Positions 1-5,176 of a stretch of 21,861 nt of DNA are shown here, piece by piece. The notes under the pieces were generated by a model. It had not been told where the DNA came from. It did no database searches and worked only from the letters and a program-made list of their open reading frames with translations. Every line of letters starts with the position of its first letter. Within the stretch, counting starts at the first letter, position 1. This stretch comes from a virus. Made by a program: the position numbers and the translations under genes. The DNA lies in the IMG/VR virus record IMGVR_UViG_3300042305_000635, positions 1-21,861 of that record, one strand, 5' to 3'.

Positions 1-2
1 TG

Positions 3-734
3 CTCATCACGCAGTGGGAGCAAGGCTCGATTCCGGCTGATCCTGGCAGGCTGGAAATGGCTTCGCCGGGTATTTCTGGGTGCTGGGAATTGCTCTCCCA
101 GAAGTTCCCTCCCAGCGAAGACGGCTTGAGGCGTAACAGGCGATTGGAGGAGCATCGAGCCAAGGCATCCTCCCTCTCCCAGGCCCGCGCAGAGAAAGCG
201 GCAAGGGCTGCCAGAGCCAGATGGGGGAAGGATGCTCCAAGCATTGCTCAAGCATCTCCCCAAGCAATGCTCAAGCATGAGAACGCGGCAAGTGGCGTGA
301 AGGGGGCGAAACAGGGCGAAGGCGCGAAACGCGAGGGAAACGCGGTTTCCGATGCTCCAAGCAATGCTCATGCAATGCGTGGAGCAATGCTTGGAGCAAT
401 GCTTGAGCAATGCCCTCCATCTCCATCTCCAATAGATAAGAAAGAAGAACTGCGTTCTTCTTCTTGCGAGAGTGGGCCGATTCCAGAGTTCGCCTGCGAG
501 TCTGGCACTTGGAAACCCACCCGTGAGATGATCGAGGAGTGGAAAGCAACCTACCCTGACCTCGACCTCATGGCTCAACTGCGGCGAGCGAGGCAGTGGT
601 GCATCGACAACGTGGATCGACGCAAGACCCAGAGAGGCATGCGGCGATTCATTGGTAGTTGGTTGGCGAACGTAAAGGTCTTGCCGAAGCAGACCTCGCC
701 TAGCAAGAAGGTTTTGGCTTCATTGGAGGATTGA
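3..734 (+). CDS. DUF1376-type phage replication protein, 5' truncated by window edge
   Basis: The frame is already open at base 3, so the first internal ATG (57) is not the real start. The visible N-terminus (QWEQGSIPADPGRLE, then KFPP..DG.LRRNRRLEEHRAKA) fits the end of a DUF1376 (YdaU-like) domain. The usual Ala/Arg-rich 'RAEKAARAARARW' segment follows. A low-complexity linker (about 228-420) repeats 'AMLK/AMLG/AMLE' units and ends in PSPSP. The C-terminal block (WKPTREMIEEWKATYPDLD...RRARQWCIDN...MRRFIGSWLAN) resembles the C-terminal domain of phage replication or helicase-loading proteins. Such proteins usually sit at the front of early replication operons, as here, with DUF3310 and RusA genes downstream. 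The family call is from recalled consensus. The exact biochemical role (origin binding or primosome loading) is inference. Confidence 0.75.
   Translation, partial: LITQWEQGSIPADPGRLEMASPGISGCWELLSQKFPPSEDGLRRNRRLEEHRAKASSLSQARAEKAARAARARWGKDAPSIAQASPQAMLKHENAASGVKGAKQGEGAKREGNAVSDAPSNAHAMRGAMLGAMLEQCPPSPSPIDKKEELRSSSCESGPIPEFACESGTWKPTREMIEEWKATYPDLDLMAQLRRARQWCIDNVDRRKTQRGMRRFIGSWLANVKVLPKQTSPSKKVLASLED
228..420 (+). repeat. Direct and inverted short repeats in the DUF1376 linker
   Basis: GATGCTCCAAGCA-type units recur at 231-250 and 351-370 (19 of 20 identical). A 15-base inverted repeat joins 241-255 to 399-413. Variants of GCAATGCT occur several more times. The repeats encode the 'AMLK/AMLE' linker of the DUF1376 protein and the spacing is irregular. 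Confidence 0.75.
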
Positions 735-736
735 CC

Positions 737-1366
737 GTGGACAAGAATGAGTTCAATGCTTGGCTCCAGACGCACCAGAAGGCGTATCCGGCACTGGCCG
801 ATTGGTTCGCATCGCTCCCAGACCAGCGAGGAACACTCGCCCTGTGGTTCGACGTTCTGCGGAAGGTGGACAAGGATCATGGTCGCGAGGCCACGATCCG
901 CATGATGAAAGGCGTTGAGCCATTGGTGAAGTATACCAACTGGCACGATACGCCACGGTTTGTGGTCGAACACGCAGACGCCATCAGGCGAGAGAGCAAG
1001 TCGAGCCGCGAGTTCCTCTCGCATCTCGTCGATGGGGAACTGACATACGCATGCCGAGAGTGCTTCGACACTGGCATCGTTGACGTTTACCACTCTCGCC
1101 ATGTGAAGGAGATCCGCAAGGGCAAGTTCCGTGGTAGGTGCGTCCACAGGGCCGCACGGGCCTGCAACTGCGATGGAGGCAGGGCGAGGTATCGAGGGAT
1201 CATCGAGAAGAAGATTCTGCCGATCTATAACGCAGTCGAGGACGTTCGCGTGCCTCACGATAGGTCTGCCTGCTCGGCTGCGTCACTGGACACAGACATC
1301 AACACCATCATGGACTTCGTGGTCGGCGGCGCGGTGTCGCTCGATGCGTGGGCCGACAAGCAATAG
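737..1366 (+). CDS. Cys-rich hypothetical protein, possible helicase-loader-type replication partner
   Basis: This is a 209-residue protein from GTG 737, which lies 7 bases after GGAGG (725-729). An in-frame TTG at 731 overlaps the upstream stop but is too close to that ribosome binding site. The N-terminal half is helical (WLQTHQKAYPALADWF..LW..VLRKVDKDHGREATIRMMKG). The second half carries a zinc-ribbon-like set, C106-x2-C109 followed by C135, C143 and C145, in a CREC..DTG context. Phage replication accessory proteins often join a short helical helicase-binding domain to such a Cys cluster. Its place directly after the DUF1376 gene supports a role in replisome loading, but I do not recognise a named family. 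The open frame is secure; the function is inference. Confidence 0.7.
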   Translation: MDKNEFNAWLQTHQKAYPALADWFASLPDQRGTLALWFDVLRKVDKDHGREATIRMMKGVEPLVKYTNWHDTPRFVVEHADAIRRESKSSREFLSHLVDGELTYACRECFDTGIVDVYHSRHVKEIRKGKFRGRCVHRAARACNCDGGRARYRGIIEKKILPIYNAVEDVRVPHDRSACSAASLDTDINTIMDFVVGGAVSLDAWADKQ

Positions 1367-1374
1367 GAGCAGGC

Positions 1375-1620
1375 ATGTTCCCGAAGATGACAAGGCAGGG
1401 CGCTCATGCACCTCTGCCGAATGACGTAGTCAACCATCCAGCGCACTACACCTCGCATCCAAGCGGCGTGGAATGCGTGCAGATCGCCGAGGCTTTCTGC
1501 TTCAATCTGGGCAACGCCATCAAATACATCTGGCGGGCAGGGCTGAAGGGGGACGGCATCGAAGACCTGCGCAAGGCAGCGTGGTACATCAACCGAGAGA
1601 TCGAAAGGAGAACGAAGTGA
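1375..1620 (+). CDS. DUF3310 family protein
   Basis: This 81-residue protein starts at ATG 1375. The ribosome binding site AGGAG (1365-1369) overlaps the TAG stop (1364-1366) of the upstream gene. The sequence matches the DUF3310 pattern: 'VVNHPAHY', then a Glu-rich start of helix, 'GNAIKYIWRAGLKGDGIEDLRKAAWYINREIERR'. These small helical proteins are widespread in phage replication and nucleotide-metabolism clusters and are sometimes annotated as nucleotide kinase-like, but no reaction is established. A longer in-frame start at 1348 would lie inside the upstream gene and has no ribosome binding site. The family call is firm; the role is unknown. Confidence 0.88.
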   Translation: MFPKMTRQGAHAPLPNDVVNHPAHYTSHPSGVECVQIAEAFCFNLGNAIKYIWRAGLKGDGIEDLRKAAWYINREIERRTK

Positions 1621-2252
1621 ACTGCAACATCCCGAAGTTCGATTGCTGGGTCAGGCCAGAGTTTCTGTATGCCGAAGTTGGCGTTCATCAGCCGGAGAAG
1701 GCGATAGCGTTCGCAGTCTGCGGACTCTACGGTCAGGCCCTGTTGTTCCACGTTCTCCTGGAGAGCGGAGCGCAGCGAGGCAGGCTTCCGATCCATGCGC
1801 TGATGCAGAGCAAGTGTACGAACCCAACGCTCGGCCTCACCGACCTTGAGTTGTGGGATGCAATGTCCTACAACCCGTGCGTGATCGAGTACGACTGCTT
1901 GGCGCAGATGCGAGTGCGAGCGATCCTTCGCGACGGCAAGTGGTACGGCGGGGAGTATATGTTCACTGTGGATTGGCACGGCTCGAGCGAGGCTGAGAGC
2001 GCGGGCGAGAACGGATGGAAGTGCCATCACATCATCGCCCTCGATAATGGTCAGTTCGCAGCGCAGCCGAACAACAGGCTGCTCTGGTTCGACCCCGCAT
2101 TCACATCGACAGGCGAACCTCCCAAGTACGCAACCGCAGACAAGACCTACAAGTGCGAGAACGAAGGCAAGTGGCGCACGGTAGGCGATGGCGTCATGTT
2201 CTACGGAATCGAAAACACGCCGCACGGCCCGTTCGCCGCGCAGCCAGACTAG
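1617..2252 (+). CDS. Hypothetical protein of the early operon
   Basis: This 211-residue protein starts at GTG 1617, overlapping the last codon and stop of the DUF3310 gene. AAGGAG at 1605-1610 gives a 6-base spacing. The open frame extends back to 1473, but that part lies inside DUF3310 and looks like a shadow. The protein is rich in Cys and Trp (starts VNCNIPKFDCWVRPEF). It has a hydrophobic helix near residues 20-50, and its C-terminal third has several aromatic turns (WFDPAFTSTGEPPKYATADKTY). I see no signal peptide, nucleotide-binding loop or known catalytic motif. Tight coupling to neighbours suggests an early-expressed phage protein. I do not recognise the family. Confidence 0.75.
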   Translation: MNCNIPKFDCWVRPEFLYAEVGVHQPEKAIAFAVCGLYGQALLFHVLLESGAQRGRLPIHALMQSKCTNPTLGLTDLELWDAMSYNPCVIEYDCLAQMRVRAILRDGKWYGGEYMFTVDWHGSSEAESAGENGWKCHHIIALDNGQFAAQPNNRLLWFDPAFTSTGEPPKYATADKTYKCENEGKWRTVGDGVMFYGIENTPHGPFAAQPD

Positions 2253-2260
2253 GAGCAGTC

Positions 2261-2422
2261 ATGCCGTTCCGAGAGTTCATCCCAAGGGTGCAAGCGTGGC
2301 AAAGAAACATGGCGGGCATCCCGCAGGACACGAAGGAAGATCGAGACGCGGAGGAGGTGGCTCGCGTTCGACGCGAGGAGAGGATGACCCAGAAGCCGCA
2401 GGCCAACTCCGAGCAGCCCTAG
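2261..2422 (+). CDS. Small charged hypothetical protein (53 aa)
   Basis: ATG 2261 follows AGGAG (2251-2255) with 5 bases between, and the upstream stop TAG (2250-2252) overlaps that ribosome binding site. The same stop/SD arrangement precedes the DUF3310 gene, which supports the start. The protein is highly charged and probably helical (REFIPRVQAWQRNM, then EDRDAEEVARVRREERM) with a polar tail. Codon choice looks coding (many NNC/NNG codons). It overlaps the 5' extension of the RusA reading frame, and of the two this frame looks more protein-like. No family is recognised. It could couple translation to the RusA gene that follows. Confidence 0.6.
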   Translation: MPFREFIPRVQAWQRNMAGIPQDTKEDRDAEEVARVRREERMTQKPQANSEQP

Positions 2423-2448
2423 GGCTTCGCTCCGAATACCGGCCGTGG

Positions 2449-2877
2449 GTGGAGTTTGTGGCGCATGGGCCTCCAGCACCGCAGCCCCGCCCGCGCATCT
2501 CGATGAGGGGAGGGTTCGCGCGGGCCTACACGCCCGCCGACCATCCCGTCGTTGCCTTCCGGCGAGCCGTGGGTGCTGCCGCAATGCGCAAGATGACCAA
2601 GGCCGAGTGGCAGCGAAGGCTGGGAGGGCTTCGTGTCAGGATTCAAGTCTGGTGCTGTTTCGTCAGGCCGCCATCGCACCTCCTGGCGAGCGGATTGCCC
2701 AGAAAAGACGCACCGCTAATGCCTCGACCCGACACGGACAACCTTGTGAAAGCCGTGATGGATGCGCTCACGGACGCTGGCGTCTGGGATGACGATACGG
2801 TGGTGGTCAATGAGGGTTGTCGCAAGCGATACGTCAGCGCGCGTGTCGGCGCGCACACGGTGGTGCGCGTCCGCTAG
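2449..2877 (+). CDS. rusA: RusA-like Holliday junction endodeoxyribonuclease
   Basis: RusA resolvases cut four-way DNA junctions during phage recombination and before packaging. The N-terminus (VEFVAHGPPAPQPRPR) matches the RusA start, which has a Gly-Pro turn and a basic patch. The core RPDTDNLVKAVMDAL...VWDDDTVV holds the acidic residues. Counting from GTG 2449 these are D95, D97, K101 and D116. Their spacing (2, 4 and 19 residues) equals that of E. coli RusA D70, D72, K76 and D91, so the enzyme looks intact. The start is uncertain. The frame stays open back to 2188 and GTG 2296 has an AAGGG before it, but that extension is Gly/Arg-rich and overlaps the 53-residue gene, so I chose 2449. The length (142 residues) suits the family. 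Confidence 0.85.
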   Translation: MEFVAHGPPAPQPRPRISMRGGFARAYTPADHPVVAFRRAVGAAAMRKMTKAEWQRRLGGLRVRIQVWCCFVRPPSHLLASGLPRKDAPLMPRPDTDNLVKAVMDALTDAGVWDDDTVVVNEGCRKRYVSARVGAHTVVRVR

Positions 2878-2907
2878 TTGGCGCACAGGCGCTGCGCGCG
2901 CTACACT
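2878..2907 (+). promoter_or_regulatory. Sigma70-like promoter, predicted leaderless transcript
   Basis: TTGGCG (2878-2883) and TACACT (2902-2907) are separated by 18 bases, immediately after the rusA stop. The ATG of the next gene lies only 7 bases after the -10 box, about where transcription should begin. No Shine-Dalgarno sequence precedes that ATG. Box matches are seen in the sequence; promoter activity and leaderless translation are inference. Confidence 0.5.
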
Positions 2908-2914
2908 CTTCGTT

Positions 2915-4165
2915 ATGAAAGTCGAGATGCTGCCGGTCGCGGAAGTCTCTCCATACGAGAAGAATCCGCGCCGCAACGAGAAAGCCGTTGACGCAGTCGC
3001 TGCGTCCATTCGCCAATTCGGTTGGCGTCAGCCGATTGTTGTTGACGCCAAGAAGGTCATCATCGTCGGCCACACTCGATACCTTGCCGCGCTCAAGTTG
3101 GGCGAGGAGAAGGTGCCGGTGCTGGTCGCGAAAGACCTCAAGGCAGATCAGGTCAAGGCTTACCGCATCGCAGACAACAAGACCAACGAGATCGCAGAGT
3201 GGGACGTTGGCCTGCTGTCCGCTGAACTCAAGGCCCTCTCTGACCTAGGCTGGAATGACTTCAGCGGCCTCGCGTTCGACACTCGCGAGATCGACGCCCT
3301 GCTGTCGCCGCTGGCCGAGAAGGTGTTTGAGGCTGATAGGCCAACGCTGGCAACCGCCACTGAGGAGCAGGCTCCAGAACTTGCTCCGGCGGTGCGAGGC
3401 GAGGAGCCAAGGAACTACCTAGAGGAAGAGGTTGAGGAGGACGATGAGCCGCAGGAGCCAGACACCTCGCAGAGCATCACGACGTACCGTGACGATGCGA
3501 AGTTCTCGTCGAGCAACTGGCTAGGCTTTCCAGACCTCCTGCCGCACATGCTGTGGGACGGAGACATTCGTCGCGTCTACATCAAGGACGAAGACACGGC
3601 ACCAACGCAACTGATCGTCTGGAGCGCTGTCGGAGTTGACGAGCGCATGCGGGGCCACGTTGTCACGTTCTACGCGAGCGACGAGCGATTCGAGCATGCG
3701 ATCTGGGACAAGGCCGTAGACTTCCTCGACAAGATGGCGATCATCAAACCGGGCGCTCTGGTGATGCCAGACTTCTCAACGTGGACAGACGAGCCGACCG
3801 CGTTCAACATCTGGAACACGTTCCGCGCTCGCTGGTGCGCACGGTACTGGCAGGAGGCCGGACATAAGATCATCCCGAACGTCAACCTCTGCGACGAAGC
3901 CAGTTGGGAGTGGATCTTCCTCGGCTATCCGAAAGAGGTTCCCTGTGCGATGTTCCAGTGCCGCCAGGGCTACAACGACAACGAGAAGTCAAAGCAGACG
4001 CTCATTCGCGGACTGCACGAATGGTGCAAGCGAGTCACGACGCGAAAGATGTTTCTCTACGGAGGCGAGCATCGCGAGTGGCTTGAGCCGCATCTGCCGA
4101 AGGGGCCACAGTATGTGTGGTTCCCGTCGTACCACAAAGCAAGGAAGGACGCTGGTCTTTTCTGA
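2915..4165 (+). CDS. ParB-like domain / DUF4417 fusion protein
   Basis: This 416-residue protein starts at ATG 2915; the open frame back to 2762 lies inside rusA. Residues 1-97 form a ParB/sulfiredoxin-like domain: LPVAEVSPYEKNPRRNE, the nucleotide-binding box GHTRYLAA (52-59), and DNKTNEIAEWD (87-97). An acidic linker (about 150-187) follows. Residues about 189-416 match DUF4417 as I recall it: FYASDERFEHAIWD near 252, MPDFSTW near 284-290, RARWCARYWQEAGHKIIPNV near 305-323, and a YGGEHREW end. Phage ParB-like domains are more often fused to DNA methyltransferases; here DUF4417, of unknown function, takes that place. A DNA-associated role is plausible, as nuclease, CTPase switch or replication factor. 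It seems to start a new transcription unit. Confidence 0.85.
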   Translation: MKVEMLPVAEVSPYEKNPRRNEKAVDAVAASIRQFGWRQPIVVDAKKVIIVGHTRYLAALKLGEEKVPVLVAKDLKADQVKAYRIADNKTNEIAEWDVGLLSAELKALSDLGWNDFSGLAFDTREIDALLSPLAEKVFEADRPTLATATEEQAPELAPAVRGEEPRNYLEEEVEEDDEPQEPDTSQSITTYRDDAKFSSSNWLGFPDLLPHMLWDGDIRRVYIKDEDTAPTQLIVWSAVGVDERMRGHVVTFYASDERFEHAIWDKAVDFLDKMAIIKPGALVMPDFSTWTDEPTAFNIWNTFRARWCARYWQEAGHKIIPNVNLCDEASWEWIFLGYPKEVPCAMFQCRQGYNDNEKSKQTLIRGLHEWCKRVTTRKMFLYGGEHREWLEPHLPKGPQYVWFPSYHKARKDAGLF

Positions 4166-4174
4166 ACTGCATGG

Positions 4175-4193
4175 CTGCTGTCTCGGGCAGCAG
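4175..4193 (+). other. Small hairpin between the ParB-DUF4417 and histone-like genes
   Basis: CTGCTG (4175-4180) pairs with CAGCAG (4188-4193) around a 7-base loop, 10 bases after the upstream stop. No T-run follows, so it is not a classical intrinsic terminator. It may act as an mRNA 3'-end stabiliser or a weak attenuator before the next ribosome binding site. Confidence 0.3.
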
Positions 4194-4229
4194 TAGTCGT
4201 GCAACACCATTGCCCGAACGAGGTGAACG

Positions 4230-4430
4230 ATGTTGGTTTCTTTCGAGGGTGACGATGTCATCGGCTGCAAGCCGACGACCAAGCGCGGCAGCGGCGGCAA
4301 GAAGCGTGGCGGTGGCGCCCGCACCGGCAAGGCCGCGAAGAAGAAGGCCAAGTCGAGGGCCGGAACCAAGAAGAAGGCCGCGAAGAAGAAGGCCCCCAAG
4401 AAGGCCGCGAAGAAGGGCAAGAAGCGCTAG
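4230..4430 (+). CDS. Lys/Ala-rich histone-like basic protein
   Basis: This 66-residue protein starts at ATG 4230 after GAGGTGA (4219-4225). A short ordinary head (MLVSFEGDDVIGCKPTTKR) is followed by a Gly-rich hinge and a tail of 'AAKKK' and 'APKKAAKK' repeats. I count 21 Lys and 5 Arg, about 39% basic residues, concentrated in the last 45. This is the composition of histone H1 C-terminal tails and of bacterial H1-like proteins such as Hc1 and AlgP-type tails. The likely role is charge-based binding and compaction of DNA, but it could also be an RNA-binding or virion-internal protein. The AAG-rich repeats resemble replication-slippage products, so length may vary between relatives. It sits between a DNA-associated fusion gene and the packaging module. 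Confidence 0.7.
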   Translation: MLVSFEGDDVIGCKPTTKRGSGGKKRGGGARTGKAAKKKAKSRAGTKKKAAKKKAPKKAAKKGKKR

Positions 4431-4460
4431 TCTCTATCGCTGACCGGCCGGCAGCAGAGT

Positions 4461-4491
4461 CCCGGCCGCCTGCTCAACGCGGGCGGCCGGG
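4461..4491. terminator. GC-rich hairpin between convergent genes, candidate bidirectional terminator
   Basis: CCCGGCCGCC (4461-4470) and GGCGGCCGGG (4482-4491) form a perfect 10-bp stem with an 11-base loop. The rightward histone-like gene ends at 4430. The leftward gene has its stop codon inside the loop (4474-4476). The position suits a shared terminator, but neither strand has a T-tract after the stem, so termination may be factor-dependent or inefficient. Confidence 0.5.
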
Positions 4492-4902
4492 CTCGCTGCC
4501 GCACAGAACGAACCAGCGAACGATCTTCCATCGTCGCTTGCGATAGGCGCTCCACGACACCGGCCTTTTAGCGCCTGGGTCGTAGACTCTCTTGCCATCA
4601 AAGGCAACGTAGTGTCCGACCGGTGGAGTCTTGCTGCCCTTGCGTGGGAATCTGCGAACCAGCATGGCACAGCATTTCTCGGGTGGCTCTGCATTTCGGA
4701 GGTGCAGTTTGCCGCTAGCCTTTATCATGCCAACCCTCAAGCCGAGGCGAGAGAAGATCATGAGCAGTTCCTTTGTCGTGAGGCCCTTCGATGAGTGCGG
4801 CTTGGGGTCTGCCTCATTGACCAACTCGCGAGACTTCCTGCTCACCATCGCGGCAACGCAGTGTCCGCAGTCCACCTCATTCCATTGCTTCATGTGACGC
4901 AC
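4474..4902 (-). CDS. C39/papain-like cysteine peptidase-like protein
   Basis: This is the only convincing leftward gene (142 residues). It starts at GTG 4902, 5 bases after AAGGAGG (complement of 4908-4914). An ATG at 4893 is too far from that site. The N-terminus QWNEVDCGHCVAAM has the C39-style oxyanion Gln (Q6) and nucleophile Cys (C12, in DCG). 'GLTTKELLMIFSRLGLRV' resembles the helix-turn region of C39-like domains. 'GHYVAFDGKRVYDPG' supplies H97 and D108, so a Cys-His-Asp triad is visible. C39-like domains cleave double-glycine leaders or act as stand-alone peptidases. There is no transporter or signal peptide here. As an oppositely oriented single gene with its own promoter it looks like phage cargo (a 'moron'). 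The substrate is unknown. Confidence 0.7.
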   Translation of the reverse strand: MRHMKQWNEVDCGHCVAAMVSRKSRELVNEADPKPHSSKGLTTKELLMIFSRLGLRVGMIKASGKLHLRNAEPPEKCCAMLVRRFPRKGSKTPPVGHYVAFDGKRVYDPGAKRPVSWSAYRKRRWKIVRWFVLCGSEPGRPR

Positions 4903-4935
4903 GGCATCCTCCTTGATGAAAAACCCAAAAGGGCC

Positions 4936-4944
4936 ATTCTAGCA
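4936..4944 (-). promoter_or_regulatory. Extended -10 promoter for the leftward C39-like gene
   Basis: On the minus strand TGCTAGAAT reads as an extended -10 element (TGN followed by TAGAAT, one base from consensus). It lies about 35 bases upstream of GTG 4902 in the AT-rich gap between the divergent genes. No good -35 box is seen at standard spacing, which is normal for extended -10 promoters. The match is seen; activity is inferred. Confidence 0.4.
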
Positions 4945-4948
4945 CATC

Positions 4949-5176
4949 ATGCAAGATCCAACCTTGCCAAACGAAAAAAATGAGTCGATAAATCTGGCCT
5001 CCCTTACGCCGCAGCAAATGGCGACGATTCTTGCGAAGGCGAGCGGCGTGACGATTGACGTATGTCAAATCGAGGAAGACATCAAGGCAGGCGCTCCGGT
5101 TGACCAAGACGGGAACCTCAACATCCTTTCATACGCGGCGTGGCTTGCCAAAGACGCACAGGCGATGGGGCATTGA
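4949..5176 (+). CDS. Small DNA-binding-like protein, candidate small terminase subunit
   Basis: This 75-residue protein starts at ATG 4949; no strong ribosome binding site is visible. The core 'SLTPQQMATILAKASGVTIDVCQIEEDIKAGAP' looks like a short helical DNA-binding module in which the second helix ends before a Gly. It is followed by 'DGNLNILSYAAWL'. The same arrangement recurs at the N-terminus of TerL encoded immediately downstream ('SVPEAARVL', an 'RAG' turn, 'DGRTLHLVRYAAWL'). The position directly before TerL, small size and overlap (its TGA lies within a possible TerL TTG start) suit a small terminase or packaging-site recognition protein. TerS proteins are usually longer and oligomeric, so this is a candidate only. 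I recall similar small YAAWL proteins from planctomycete genomes. Confidence 0.7.
   Translation: MQDPTLPNEKNESINLASLTPQQMATILAKASGVTIDVCQIEEDIKAGAPVDQDGNLNILSYAAWLAKDAQAMGH

Noticed and set aside
228-420. Possible CRISPR array
   Set aside because: The repeats are short, irregularly spaced, in both orientations and inside a coding frame; no constant repeat/unique spacer pattern exists.
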